Shown piece after piece: positions 1 to 12,972 of a DNA stretch of 64,000 bases. The position numbers were made by a program, and so were the translations under genes. The DNA is taken from positions 442,201 through 506,200 of the forward strand of contig NC_006685.1 in assembly GCF_000091045.1 (NCBI RefSeq). The letters are read 5' to 3'. Source of the stretch: Cryptococcus deneoformans JEC21 (lineage: Eukaryota > Basidiomycota > Tremellomycetes > Tremellales > Cryptococcaceae). The notes under the pieces were generated by a model that searched no databases, was not told the origin of the DNA, and worked only from the letters and a program-made list of their open reading frames with translations. How positions within the stretch are numbered: position 1 is the first letter of the stretch; each line of letters starts with the position of its first letter.

Positions 1-481
1 TCTTGTCCATCAAGGACACGCTCTTGTCTTTGAAAATTTCTTCCTTGCTTCCGGGAACCTTCCTTGCCCCAGCACAATCTTCATCCCATATATTTACCGA
101 GTCCAGAAGTTTGAAGGAAACATATTTACTGACATCTGACGAAATGAGCACGTCGATTAGAGGTCCTCGAGAGGGCAGGATGGCGGGAAAAAGCGACAAG
201 GCATATCGTCGTCGATCATTTTGCAGAGTAGGCGTAACGACGGATGTCGACGCATGTGTGTATGACACTGCCGCTGAAGAAGACTCTACGCGTGTGGTGG
301 ACCACTCAACGAGCTCGTCTAGTGTCAAACTAGCTTGTTCTCCTCCGTAATATTCGTTTGGATCGAGGTGCAGAACGGTCTTGCCAGCTTTCGCGAGGGC
401 GGCTGCGGCGATACTCTCAGCGATGCCAGTGCCGATGACTACGACGTCGTATGAGTCGGACTCAAGTTCAATGTTGGACAT
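1..481 (-). CDS. MRS6: Rab escort protein (REP/GDI family), 5' part only
   Basis: The minus-strand reading frame opens at the ATG at 481-479 and runs off the left edge (160 codons seen, no stop, no obvious intron). Residues 11-47 carry the GDI/REP dinucleotide-fold signature: hydrophobic strand, GTGIAES at 17-23, then LHLDPNEYYGG at 37-47. The serine-containing ES after GxGxx and the form of the HLD..YYGG block are typical of REP. Family knowledge: REP (Mrs6 in yeast) binds newly made Rab GTPases in the cytosol and presents them to geranylgeranyl transferase II, so they can be lipidated and delivered to membranes. The protein is truncated here by the window, not broken. The alternative, Rab GDI, is less likely because a Ser/Thr-rich insertion follows the YYGG block, as in REPs. 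It is divergent from SEC66. Confidence 0.85.
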   Translation of the reverse strand, partial: MSNIELESDSYDVVVIGTGIAESIAAAALAKAGKTVLHLDPNEYYGGEQASLTLDELVEWSTTRVESSSAAVSYTHASTSVVTPTLQNDRRRYALSLFPAILPSRGPLIDVLISSDVSKYVSFKLLDSVNIWDEDCAGARKVPGSKEEIFKDKSVSLMDK

Positions 482-949
482 GGAATTGAGATTGTGGTGC
501 AATTAAATCGTTGGAGCTTTATGATAGTGGTAGGTGCAGTTATGGGTGGCCATACCCCTTTGATATAGGAATGATTTATGCATACTTACTTCACTATCTC
601 ATTCGTTCATATTCTTCGCACGCGCATGACATGGCAGGGTGATTATCAGGCAGCACCAAAAGACTCTGTTGATTGTTAATTATCTACGGAAGCTAATTTC
701 TAATTCCAAGCAAGCTAAGCTCGACACAAAAAGGACATACACGCACAACAAGCCAAAAAAAGTGATAGTAACACACACCTGCGTCATCACTTTTCCATTT
801 ACGTAAACGCCATTCACGTCTTGCTTCGCTGTCGCAAGGAGCTCTCATTCCCTGGCCGTTGCACGAGCAACTATCGATTAACAACGCCGAATACACATTG
901 CACAAATAGAGTAGCATTCGCGACCCACCAGCGAGGATCCATCTTCACC
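482..949. promoter_or_regulatory. Divergent intergenic region MRS6/SEC66
   Basis: This 468-bp stretch lies between two start codons pointing away from each other, so it must hold both promoters and 5' UTRs. It is AT-richer than the flanking exons. I see no convincing TATA box or long open frame with coding character. Short frames on both strands here look accidental. Confidence 0.5.
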
Positions 950-1599
950 ATGACAACCTCACTCTTTGTTCCAGTGGCCTATATCACTGTGCTTGTCACA
1001 GCAATGGCCATCTTTTCTCGTGTCTACAGACGGCGACGAGCTGGTACGCTTGCTTTCTTTCTTCTGATAATGGTGACTGACTATTTCTGACTATTTCACG
1101 TTGTTTAGTCTCCAAGACATCAATAGAACCATGGTTTCCTAGCCATCCTACCCGAGAAGTCTATATGTCTCTGTTGGCTGACGAACCGCCCGCACCCGAA
1201 AATCTCCTCAAGGCTGCTCTCCTGTCTCGCGCCATCACCGACGTTCAACGTATCTGGCGGCTCAAAGACGACAAGACTGCCCTTGCTAGCCTTCATACAC
1301 GAGGTCTTGTTGGTGACGACACCATGGCTAGGTTTGCGGCTGCAGAGAAAGAGCTGGAAGCGGAAATCGTGGATGTGATCTCAGAAGCCAACACTTTCAA
1401 GCAAGGGTGGGGACAATTCTTATTCGCCACTGCTACCGAGATGGCCCAGTCAGAGAAAACCAAGGAAGCTGTAATTAACATGCATAAGACAAGAATTGCA
1501 GAAGGTGTGGTCCTTTTTACCACTTCCTATACTCTACCTGCTAACGAACCACGTCGTACAGAAAAACGTCTCGCACGGAGAGCCAAGTATGATACATGA
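950..1599 (+). CDS. SEC66: Sec63-complex subunit Sec66 (Sec71)
   Basis: Three exons: 950-1043, 1109-1504 and 1562-1599 (175 aa). Intron 1 (1044-1108, GTACGC...TTTAG) is certain from the frame. Intron 2 (1505-1561) is a multiple of three and could be read through, but it has a CTAAC branch site 17 nt before the acceptor, and removing it gives a better basic tail. Residues 5-23 form one membrane segment followed by basic residues (RVYRRRR). The family block EPWFPSHPTREVYMSLL lies at about 38-54, the conserved helix LLKAALLSRA..DVQRI follows, and GWGQF is at 131-135. Known role: an ER membrane protein of the Sec63/Sec62 complex that assists post-translational translocation through Sec61. Length and motif order agree with fungal Sec66. 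Confidence 0.9.
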
Positions 1600-2281
1600 T
1601 ATAAATATCGATCCATAGTAGCCGAATAGGTAACAATTTCTTAACCATTCATGGAACACGGAATCAGCTTTATGTGGGCGGCTCCCCTAGACGTGCAAAT
1701 TGCTGTGGACTTAGATGATAGGGTATTCGAAATCATTTGTTAAAATCAGGGCAGCGGCAGTGACACCTAATAGCAAAGTGGGTAGTCATCGCTTGATGTT
1801 ATTTCGACGTTGCTAATGACTTTTAGGGGGTGGCGGTGGTAAAAAAGGAGAAGAAGTAGGTACTTTAGCATAGATAGAATCATGATCATCGCGTCACCAC
1901 TTGTACGATTAAACTTCAGGGCATTATTATTCCACAAGAAAATTCATGAATGACTGGGAACGATGGACATGGCCATTTAACGAAGTTAACTTTGTTGTAT
2001 GTTCAAACACAACAGAACTGAAAGGTAAACGGACATTACTGCAAGTTTGAGCGGCTGAGGCAACTGATCCTGATCCTTGTGACCTAATAAGCATCGACGC
2101 GGGAAGCCTCTTCCTGCGGAATGCTGCTCAGTTGGGCAGAGCCGTGTTAATGTACCGAAAAATTCCACAAATGCAGACTAACATAACGTGCATCATCTCA
2201 CGATGGCATATATAAATAAAGTAGCGAAAACGAAGAACATTGACAAAGCCCTGCTACCTCCTGGACCAACACTTAAATGGC
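1600..2281. other. Intergenic region, no gene recognised
   Basis: This 682-bp stretch lies between the SEC66 stop and the histone H4 stop on the other strand, so it should contain two facing 3' UTRs. It is AT-rich, with short A and T runs. The open frames here are short and show no family resemblance. Nothing RNA-like was recognised. Confidence 0.4.
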
Positions 2282-3435
<1,154 letters not shown>

Positions 3436-3439
3436 GAGA

Positions 3440-3661
3440 TCACTGTTGTACCAAAATTCCACCACTGTCAATGCTATCGCAAATAGTGCTATGGGGCCAT
3501 CCAAGTGCCTCCTTGCACACATCTGTTAAGCATTCGTCTGCCGTTTTCTCACACGACGCGTTCTGTGAGCATTTAGGGCAGTTTGTCCTACGCAAAAGGA
3601 GGTAATAGTAGAATTTGCGACTAGCCTGAGTCTGAGGACGGAGGAACGGCGTCTGCATCAC
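3440..3661 (-). CDS. Possible small cysteine-containing protein (73 codons)
   Basis: An ATG-initiated, intronless frame between H4 and TRS85. The second half has five cysteines in a short span (NCPKCSQNASCEKTADEC then VCKEA), and the first half is basic and aromatic. I do not recognise the family. It lies only 32 bp beyond the TRS85 stop, on the same strand. That leaves little room for a promoter, so it may be a chance frame in the TRS85 3' UTR. Low confidence. Confidence 0.2.
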   Translation of the reverse strand: MMQTPFLRPQTQASRKFYYYLLLRRTNCPKCSQNASCEKTADECLTDVCKEALGWPHSTICDSIDSGGILVQQ

Positions 3662-3693
3662 ATAGATACATTCTCGTTAATCATTAAAATAGC

Positions 3694-6600
3694 TCATAAT
3701 CCTCTTATCTCAACAACTTTCTCTGATCCCTTTTTACTCCAAATTTTCCTCGGTATCCATCCTGCTGTATCCACCTCTATCTCTCCAGTCTCAACTATCA
3801 AATTCCAGCCATTCAAGCTCATCAAACCCGCTATATAGACCCAGACGGCCGAATTCAGGACATGAGTCTCGCCAGATTTCAAGGTGCCGCGAAAGATAAG
3901 ATTGCCGATAAATCGAGCCGGAATGAGAGCTGACGGTTCAGAAGCTATAGATGGGATAGAAGGTGACGGGGATGGTAAGTAGAGAATGAAACGTATGGGA
4001 AGGATGGGAGACCGGTTGTGGATGGTAAATGCCACTGGGACCTTGCAAGCACTTACATGACGTGTCAGCTAAAAATGCGTTTTCCAGACTGGAACACTTA
4101 CCCCATTTTGAAATCATGCTCAATCGGCCCATTATCCTCTCCAACCTTGACAGTAACTTCAACAGGGTCTTCCTCTCTTCCTAAACACCCATCCAAGACG
4201 CTAGCCATCAGCACCCTTCTCAATCGACCTGTCTCCTCATACATCGTTCGCGTCTGCTTCGATCCACCCGCAATAGCAGCTTCCACATCGCGCCGAAGAG
4301 ACTCAACCATGGAGAATGACGGGGCAGGCCGTAGAGAGTGGGATATGAGACGGCCTTTGCGCAGGGAATTGGGAGAACAGATGGTGTACGATAGTACAAT
4401 ATCGAGATCAAGGGGATCTAATAACGGAAAGAGGTCGGGAAGAAAATCGGCAGAGATTGTGGGAAATTGCTCTCGCAAATAGGAGATACGATGTATATTG
4501 CGGGATGCGAAGTAATGAGGTAGAGTATCAATCGGCAGTTCAGAACAAAGAGATACAGTCGGTTGAATGTCCGCTGCGATTTCATCTGGTGCTTGACCTT
4601 CGATGAGTTTTGCCAAAGCCTCGACAACAGCTGTTTGGGATAGATCAGCAATTGTGGCTCCTTGCTTGATTTGGACAACCGAGCGAAGCGTCTGATTCGG
4701 CAGTAAAGTTCTGTTGTGCGTCAGCGTATAGATTTCAAAATGATAAACGGACGTACCCCACAACTTCATGGGCTTTCACATTCCACAGCACACTAACGCC
4801 ATGTACGCCATCCACGCGCACTTCCGTCGACGAGACATTCATCACCTCCAAAACTAAGGCAAGCTCTTTGGCACTGGCTTCAATGGGCGTGATCGTGGTC
4901 TTGAATGTCATCAGGGGTTGCACGTTGATACAGGTTTTCACTATGCCCGCAACTATCTCCCCATCGCCTGCGCTTTCAAAAGTGATCAGGCCTAACAAGT
5001 TGATCTGACCTTGCTTGAAACCGCTGAGGATGATAGCTATGTCCTTTGTTTGACCCGCCGGAATTTCTTCAGGCAGTAAAATCGAAGGTTTATTGTTCTC
5101 TATCCTGTTTGATATTGTCATCGTCGACGACTCATCAGCATCATTTTTCCTCCTGATCAAGACTCCTTTGGTCCAGATCATCTTCAAATCCTTCACGGTC
5201 TTCCGTCCAGGGTTCTTAACTCTGATGATACCTCCCACTTCTTCGCCCACAAACACTCTGTCTGGGATGCCCACCAAATCGACATCTAACCGAGGACGTT
5301 CAGGAATAATAGACAGAGAGAGTGAGGTATCTGAAGCATAGGTCGGTGTTAAACGATGAGCTTTGGTAGCGTGAAGACGTCTTCCCTTTCTTTCGAGAGA
5401 CTGGGTACAGGGAAAGAATTTATGGAATCTGAATGAGACGCCAAACAGACGTATAACGCTAGTTGTAGACATGGCACCATTTGCGGTAACATTGACGCAA
5501 ATGGCGCGAGTTTCGTAAGGATTGAGCGTGATTTCGTCGACAGGTGAGACTGTGATATTATCTGATGGACTAAAAGCGAGCGCGATGTCCGAAAGGAACA
5601 AGGGTGCGTTTATAGGGTTGGTTGCTACCAGTTCGACAATAAAGGATTCGTCTGTGCCCACGATATTTCTCTTCTCGTCCGGCAGCAAATTAGAGGGTTT
5701 CTTCCCTTTTCTGTCCCAGCTTCTCAAAGCTTGTTCCTCCAATTGTGCCCAGTTGTCCTTCGATGGCCCGGATTCAAATGAAGATGAAAATGATGTTATA
5801 ATGCGCGTCTTCTTTACATCAAAGATTGGGGTGGGTAGCTGGAGTCTGTCCTTGGATGATTCTAGAAGTTCCGGATGGACACGCAGTTGCTACCAAATTT
5901 ATTAACATTCGTTCGCTCTAGGGTTCAGGATACTTACCTCGTACGCCAATGCCATGTCCTGCAGAGGACCAGCTTGTGAACCTGGTACACCTGTGTTCTC
6001 CTTTTTCAGTAACCTCAAAAAGTGCTCCACGGCGACATCGCTTTCTCCCAGCGTGTACGCTTGTCGACCAAGTGAATATTCGATACGATCCTGTGCCGCG
6101 GTCCATGGGGTTGATCGATATATTTGTGATGCGCGATCGAGGCATCTCCGGGAGTACGTTTTTAGTCCAGCGGTCTCATACCGCCTAGCTGCCAGTATCA
6201 AATGGAACGCGCTTCTTCTCTTTCCTTTGCCACTCTTTCCACCTTCTGTATCGGCCACAGCTGCTTCCTCGATCAACACTGCACTAGGAACTTCGTCCGC
6301 CTCCCCGGCACCCTTGACCAGCGCGGCCCCGACGCCTCTCCATTCTCTAATAGCTTTCCAAGCTTCGTAATAGAGCACAGTGATTCGAAGAGCATCGATT
6401 TGTATCTGCGAGGACGGCCCAGACTGGTGATAGGAAATGACAGCTTGCTCAAGCCACGATGTGATTTCCGTATGCTGCAAGTTTGTGAACGGAATCGGCG
6501 TTGTGGTAGGGGGAATAGAGGGGGAGAAAAAGGAGTGTGCAAGGAGTAGGGAGAGGCCATACATTTCTGTGGCAGCAGACGCATACCGCCACGCTCGATC

Positions 6601-7954
6601 CTGTGCAAAATCTCGTCGAAGAGAGTCATAAATGTTCGCAGCCGAGCGATAATCTCGTAGCATGAATTCAAAGTCGGCCAGACGTCTCGACAATGCTTCT
6701 ACTGCAGCTAGGGAGTAGTAACCTGCAGAGGCATTGTAACCCACAGCGTTCGTAGCTGGACTATTGGGTCGACTGCCAAAAAATTTCCTGCCCGCCCCGA
6801 ATAAACGCCCAGTGATTCCTCGCCGGTTATTGTGATATATCTCACTCCATTCTCTTATCCGCGCCTCCATCCAAGGTACAAGACTCTGCACAACTAGCTC
6901 TCGGACCAGGGCAGCGAGACGTTGGGTATCTTCGGCTGTTAGTCTTGACCCATACAGTTTCCTGGGCTTGTCTAAGCCATTTAGTTCGCCATTGTCATCC
7001 TTCATTGAGGGAGAGGTAGCGGACATGGGCGATAGTGTCAAGGACGACAGAGCTGAAGCATAGACCTGAGACAGAGCTGATGGATTAACATTCTCTGGTG
7101 TGAATGGGCGGGGGACGATGATGGCAGGGTGAGTGGATGTATCGGGTGATGGTGGTTCTGGCCGACGGTCGACCTGAGAGTTGATGACCAGTAAAGTTGA
7201 ATGGGGCCCATACGCTCGTTTAACACTCGCGAGGAGCTCGTGCGCACTTTTGTAATTAGCCAGATACTGTGCCGAGGTAGACATGAAACTCACGGTGTCA
7301 TGTCGTCTCCCATTTGACTGACATCGTGGACTACTACATAGAACCTCAGTACTGTGTGTCCATCTAGCCAAGGTAAACTTTGAGCTGAAGGTGCAATCGT
7401 TCTTGCATGAAGCTTATTGAGTGCCCCTAAAGGGTCAGGAGTGGATGTGGAGACAGCGAACAGGACTCCAACAGGGTGATTGAATGTTTCATACGGTGCG
7501 ACGGGTCTTGACGAGAGAAGGAGAGATCGCGTCAGGGGATAGTGTTGTTCATCCTCTACTAGCGGTAAGCTCATAAGTCTAAAATTTATCAATAGCTTAC
7601 CGGGTTTCTTGGCTCCTACTACGCTACTTATTATGTCTACAAGTATGTCAGGACTTGGTGCCGAGCGAGGGGGGTTTGTGTAAACAGTGTCATAAGAGAC
7701 GAAGCGCACGGGGAACGTGGGGTGTACTGTGGGTGTAAGCGTTGTTGATAATATCGAAACTGGCTTTAGTCAGCAGGGTACCATGCATCAGAGTAAACAA
7801 GCACACCTCTCTCTGTCCCACCCTCCCATGGCCTGAGGAGCTCGTGGAGGCCTGCACAGCCGTTCTCTTTTGATGATTTAACTACATCTTCGGAAGTCAG
7901 GACTGCGATTCGCGGGGAAAGAGACTGGAGGATGGAGAGGGGGGGCGACGGCAT
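3694..7954 (-). CDS. TRS85: TRAPP complex subunit Trs85 / TRAPPC8
   Basis: Six exons (7807-7954, 7294-7759, 5938-7246, 4757-5889, 4102-4710, 3694-4051) close into 1340 aa; introns are 46-50 nt. The start is the ATG at 7954; the frame extends further 5' only through non-ATG codons. The N-terminus has the TRAPPC8 block SPRIAVLTSEDV...HELLRPW, then FNHPVGVLFAVSTSTPDPLGAL, VLRFYVVVHDVS and a GPHSTLLVINS strand. The middle has VPWMEARIREW...RRLADFEFMLRDYRSAANIYDSLRRDFAQDRAW, a helical repeat region diagnostic of the family. The C-terminal half is beta-rich (Ig-like). Role: subunit of TRAPPIII, the exchange-factor complex for Ypt1/Rab1, needed for autophagy and ER-Golgi traffic. The last intron (4052-4101) uses the acceptor TGTAAG, chosen because it alone keeps frame. 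Confidence 0.9.
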
Positions 7955-8504
7955 TGAAAGCTTGCTGGGTGCCAATTAGATTGAAAGCCAAACCCATAGA
8001 GGTGAATATTCATTCGACATCAATTGACAATATGTCAAGGCCCGGCTGTTGAAAGAAGGCTCCGAGGCAAGGCTTGCACCTCTGCTGACCAATTTGATTC
8101 CGCCTTAGGCATCTCTCCTTCATTCAGCTTTCATCCTACGTACGAACCACTGGCAGGGCACGAAATATAACTGAATGGAAGCGAGTTTCGCACTCATCTG
8201 GTTGCCGCAATTGTATGTGGACCTGCAAATGCTGTTTGTTACATCTGTTGACGAGGATTTTTTGCCTTGCATCAACGACGAACAACAGCGTCTTCTGCAC
8301 TCGCTATCCAGCCTGTTGCTGCACTCCTGGCACCTCATCCCCCAGACGCGCCTATTTAAGGCTGGTTGAGAAGGCACCTACTTCTTACTCGCGCCTAATT
8401 GACAGGAAAGGCACAATCGAGAAAAGTGGATGTTCAGGACGAAACAGCGAAACTTGATGCATAACGAAACAAGTTGACCACATACAAAAAAGAACGTTAC
8501 TATT
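7955..8504. promoter_or_regulatory. Divergent intergenic region TRS85/mitochondrial uL5
   Basis: These 550 bp separate the two divergent start codons. The short open frames on both strands inside it have no family resemblance. A CTATTTAAGG sequence near 8350 could serve as a TATA-like element for the downstream plus-strand gene, but this is weak. Confidence 0.4.
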
Positions 8505-9401
8505 ATGGGCGCCCAATCTGTTCGGTCCTTTACTGCCTCAGCATCCAGAGTATCTCTTAAGAGGGCCGCTCCCATCTCCCGCCATGCTTCAACCAAGGCC
8601 GCAGTGCAACAAGACGAATGGTCTCTTCCCTACATTCACCTCGGTCCCACCCATGCCTCTCGATATTCCCAACATTACAACAACTCCCTCGCTTCCGACG
8701 TCATGTACATGACCTATTCCCATCGTCTCTCTCAGCGTCCGGCCAAACCTGAAACTCTTCAGCCCCCTCAAACACCGTATGAGGCAAACCGGGCCCGACC
8801 GCCTATCATGAGAGGTAACCGTGCCGTCCGAACTAAGACAACCGAGATCACACCGGCGACCGTCCCCAAACTCGAGTCCATCATTGTCCATACCATGGTG
8901 AAGGAAGCCATCGGCAACAAAAACTCCCTTCTTTCAGCTATCGCTGCTCTTCGCGCTATCTCTGGTGAGACTCCCAACGGAGCAGGTCGCAAAGGTTCAT
9001 CCGGTGTCCAGGTCATCACCGCCAAAAAGTCCGCGGCTGCCTGGAAACTCAGAGAGGGGATGCCCGTCGCTGTCAAGGTCGAACTCAAGGGCGAAGCCAT
9101 GTACGACTTCATCCAGTCCCTTGTTGACTTTGTCCTTCCCCGTCTGCGAGATTTCTCAGGTGTCCCTCTTCCACCTGCTTCTACACCCAAAAGTTCTCCC
9201 GCTAGCTTGGCTGGTGTCGTGTCTTTTGGTTTCGGACCTACCGCTATGAGTTTTTTCCCTCAAATTGAGGCCAACACCGATGCCTACCCCAAAATGCACG
9301 GTTTCCATGTATTTTTCAAGACCAATCTCACGGGGGAAAACGCCCAGGAACACGCGAGGACATTGGTTAGTGGGTTTAGAATACCATTCCACAGGAGATA
9401 G
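8505..9401 (+). CDS. MRPL7: Mitochondrial large-subunit ribosomal protein uL5m (MRPL7)
   Basis: A single uninterrupted frame of 298 aa, unusual here because most neighbours are heavily spliced. The first about 35 residues are rich in Ser, Arg and Ala with few acids, fitting a mitochondrial presequence. The L5 core follows: [19 protein letters not shown], then [50 protein letters not shown], then [27 protein letters not shown]. The end, [12 protein letters not shown], is the usual L5 terminus, so the stop at 9399-9401 is believed. Role: contacts 5S-like central protuberance regions of the mitochondrial large subunit. Divergent from TRS85 and convergent with the GH31 gene. Confidence 0.9.
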   Translation: MGAQSVRSFTASASRVSLKRAAPISRHASTKAAVQQDEWSLPYIHLGPTHASRYSQHYNNSLASDVMYMTYSHRLSQRPAKPETLQPPQTPYEANRARPPIMRGNRAVRTKTTEITPATVPKLESIIVHTMVKEAIGNKNSLLSAIAALRAISGETPNGAGRKGSSGVQVITAKKSAAAWKLREGMPVAVKVELKGEAMYDFIQSLVDFVLPRLRDFSGVPLPPASTPKSSPASLAGVVSFGFGPTAMSFFPQIEANTDAYPKMHGFHVFFKTNLTGENAQEHARTLVSGFRIPFHRR

Positions 9402-9429
9402 GTTGGTGGCACGAGTGAGGGGATTGCTG

Positions 9430-9482
9430 GTACGTAATGCCGACATGTCACTGAAAATAACGGCTGAATTTTCATCATTCAG
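9430..9482 (+). other. Candidate 3' UTR intron of the uL5m gene
   Basis: This 53-nt segment lies 28 nt after the uL5m stop. It has GTACGT at the 5' end, a CTGAAT branch-like site and TTCATTCAG at the 3' end, the same signature as the coding introns of this window. It would leave the protein unchanged. It could instead be a fortuitous match. Confidence 0.35.
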
Positions 9483-9568
9483 GAAGACTTTGGCCTGCTC
9501 ATGGTAATCATGCATTTACTATTATCTTTAAGATTCGAGTAAACATAGATATATCAAAAATCGGCTAA

Positions 9569-12503
9569 CTAAAATTCAATATTCCAAACTTTTCGTCCTT
9601 CCCATACATCTTCCTTCCCACCCTTCACTGATCTTTCGTCCCCAACTGGCAACAGGACCGCTAATTTGCGACCCCACAGCGTCTTGAACTTATGCTCCGT
9701 CAACTTGAATCCAATTGTCACCTCGTCCTTTCCACCCACATACTCCACTTCGACCACTGTTTTGTCCGGTGTCGCTGAAATGCCATCGTCCTCTGTCCAC
9801 TGGCCTCTGTAGGCATTTCCTTCGTGGCCAGGGAAGATCTTCACGCCTCGCCAGTCATCAAGTCCGACTACACCACCTTCGTCTTCGAGCACAACATCAA
9901 CCCCATCTGGAGTTTGCCTTGCTGGACCTTGCTTTTGAGTGACAGTGTGATATCTCTTGCCTACTGGCACGACCGCACCCTCCCTTGCAAACAGGCCCAT
10001 ATGCTCCATTGGCGTTGCGATCATTACTCTGTCTCCCGCTTTATACGTTCTGTATGGTGCATGGAGATCAAAGTACAAGCTCTTGTCGTCCATGCATGCT
10101 TTGGGGAAGTACACTTCTCGAGTGAGTTGACCTTCAAATAGCGCAGGGCAGACTAGGATTCGACCAGTGCCGAGCCAAGCGTCAAAGCCTTCTAAGATGG
10201 AGGCTTCGTAGAGTGCAGGATCAGACGCGAATGGGCCAAAACCGAGCCAGGTCGTAGTGGGAGTAGCGCGAAGATGAGACTCCCACATGAGTGAGTTACT
10301 AAATTTCATAAGTTACTGAAGTTGGAACGGACCGGATAAGGTGGCTTACAAGAAAGGAAGATGCTCGTATCGCCATTTAATCGCCTCCCTAATGATAGGC
10401 AACACAGCCGGATACTGCGTGGTCATCAGCACTGGCTCTAGACGAATTTGACAATGTACTCACCATCCAAGGGGTGTTTGTCGCTCCCACTCCGCTAATA
10501 TCACTTTGATCGGGCTTGAAGCTATGGATACAAAACCTCGAATGTGTCACCCCCAACTGCACCCACCTCACAAACATCTCCTCTCCCGGTAATGGTCCTC
10601 CAAACCCACCAATGTCGGATCCATAGCTTTGCATAAGCGACATACCGGCATTGAACTGAATAGCTTGAGATCCACGAAGGTTGTGCCAGGAAGTGTAATT
10701 GTCACCTGACCAGGTCGAGTTGGCATATTTGAATGTGCCGACATTCCCGGAACGGGTCAGGACATAGGTTCGTCGGGTTGGGTGGGCTTTTTCTAGGGTC
10801 GTGTGCGAAACATAGTTGACAAGCTCAGTATTGATCATGCGACCTATTTCGCCGATGGTCACCGGTCCAGAAGGAGAGGACGTAAATTCGTGGGGCAAAG
10901 AAGTCGCACAAACAAAGGAATCATCGTGGAGATAATACTCGTTGTTATCACTGATTTTCATTAGCTGAACTCTTTGGCTTCAAGACAAATGGCTTACTCC
11001 CACATCCCATCGACCCCTAGATCAATCAGACTCTTCACTCCGTCAGCCCACCATTGCCGTCCCTCCTCACTTGTCATATCCACCCAGCTGCCCTTTTCAT
11101 TATCACCCACACCTGACGACCAGATACGTGTGACCACAGGAGATTTAGAGTAAGGATCGTAGAACAGCGCGTTGGATGAATGGAGATCCTTGTAATGAGG
11201 ATGCGTCTGAAGAACATCTATTTCTCGGGGTCAGTCAAAAAGCATCATTAAGATAGCGAATACGAAATCACATGGTTTGATGTTGGGAACCACTTTGATC
11301 CCTGCTTTATGAAAATGAGCGACCATCCCCTTGAAGTCTGGATATCGCTTTGTATTCATGGTGAAAACACAGCGATTTCCATCTTTGTCTGCCGTATAGC
11401 CCGACGATAGCTAATGCCGGCCCATGTCAGTTAATTTACATAGTAAAGCCTTTGACGAGACTTACATGCATAGCTGAGCAAGGTATGTCGTATTTTCGGC
11501 ATAGTTCAGGCCAGGTAGAAAGCAATTCCTGAGCGGGAGGATCGTCACTTTCTCCAAGACCCATACCGGAGGCTTTCATTGAGTCAGCATCGGAGATGAC
11601 ATACTTGGTTCGATGAGACTCACCAAGATATCCTAACCAATCCCTGCCCACCAGTCTTGGCCTTCCAACAATCTCAGCAAATGTTCTTACAACCTGCTCG
11701 ACTCCCTTTCCCACTAAGACCCATTCTTCAAGTCCTCCATAATCCTGAGTGTAAGACTTGAAATACCCCCAAGGGTCATCATGAAGCCTGCGAACATTCC
11801 ACTCCCCTCCAGCGTTTGTAGGATGATAAATGGCATAAGTGGAAGGGAGTTCTTCGCCTTCGGACGTGGGCTTCGGTGTGGAGATTAAGTAGGGTGTATG
11901 CTTGTACAATGGATCGGTTTGATAGGCGTCATAGGCAGCAGAGTCGGAGCCGTGATTCATGAAAGACCTGTTTGATAGATCTAGAGGCGCTGCCTTCTCC
12001 CCCAAGCCCAAATGGAGATTGTCAATTTCAACCCACCAGTGTCTCATTACACCATGTTCGGTAAGGGCATAAGACCTGTTCGGAAGGTCTCCCAAAAGAC
12101 GAAGCTGTTGTCCCGTGGAGAGAAGGGTCTCGTATGTTGTGAGAGTGATGTGCTCTTTCCATGAAAGATGGAGTTGGCGGCGTCGCTTTTCGGCTCCGTC
12201 TAAGCTCTCGGAGATGGGGCTAGGGAAATCGAAAGTGGCTTCGCACCCATCATTATCCAAGGCGATCACCTTGAACTTGCTTTCGGAGGTATCTAGTACA
12301 ACATTGTCCTGTAGCGGTCTGGTCCTATTGGGTCCAGTGAGGAGAATGCGGTACACATTGGGTAAAGGGAAAGAGATGCTGTAGGTGAAGTCTTTATAGA
12401 TGCTCTCCGGGGAGGAGACGAGAGAGAACGAGGTGATTGAATCCCCTATGGAGGGACTGGTAGCAAGCTGGAACCCAAAAAGTTCGCGCTCAACGATAGG
12501 CAT
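9569..12503 (-). CDS. Glycoside hydrolase family 31 alpha-glucosidase-type enzyme
   Basis: Seven exons (11624-12503, 11466-11572, 11272-11410, 10998-11217, 10464-10950, 10350-10414, 9569-10298) give 875 aa. GH31 landmarks in order: DWLGYLASGMGLGESDDPP, the YTADKDGNRCVF strand, FHKAGIKVVPNIKP, DLGVDGMWDDNNEY with the likely nucleophile Asp about 450, WSGDN with the likely acid/base Asp about 532, and SYGSDIGGFGG. A Galactose-mutarotase-like N-terminal domain and beta C-terminal domains flank the barrel. There is no signal peptide or membrane segment, so the enzyme is probably intracellular. The sequence style is that of the bacterial-like alpha-glucosidase/alpha-xylosidase branch rather than ER glucosidase II; substrate cannot be told from sequence. 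Introns are 47-55 nt. Confidence 0.9.
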
Positions 12504-12972
12504 AATGGTCGATGAAAGTAGGTGGGTGAGGTGTTGTGAGGAGAATTGATCGACTTTATACTTCTTGTAAAATGGACATCGGAGGGCAGACCGGTAAGAT
12601 GGGTGCTAAGTACTACCCACCCATGATCATGCCGCCAAGTTACATCTATTAGACATCGGAGTCTCATTCTTTCTCGGTTTGTAAGGAACGCAACAATGAT
12701 ACAGCATACACGCATGATTGTCGGGCCGATCCGGTCAGTCGGCGCCGGTGGCCTGTTGTTACCGGTGGCAGTGGACATAGCCGAGCTCCTCATTAAATAA
12801 TTAAAAATTATTTTTTGGCTCTCATCACCTATATATGTTCCTCTCTTACTACCATCCATCAATTAAGAATCCGCTCATCTCTGTAAACACTATTATCACA
12901 TATAGTTGGTACAATATGCACAGCATATAGTCCGATAAACGCTCCTGACGACAAGGTCGCCTTCGTACACTA
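12504..12972. other. Intergenic region upstream of GH31 gene
   Basis: This 469-bp stretch lies between the GH31 start and the end of the PNGase gene on the same strand. It must contain the GH31 promoter and the PNGase 3' UTR. It holds two copies of ACCGGTGGC-like sequence near 12735-12765 and an AATTAAAAATTATTTTTT run near 12800. No gene seen. Confidence 0.4.

Noticed and set aside
1505..1561. Reading through this segment as SEC66 coding sequence
   Set aside because: It is in frame, but it has donor, branch and acceptor signals, and removing it gives a charged tail closer to the family. Treated as an intron, with the reservation noted.
7576..7597. GTAAGC...TTTTAG, a 22-nt intron-like segment in TRS85
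   Set aside because: Too short for splicing, and reading through keeps the conserved TRAPPC8 sequence in frame.
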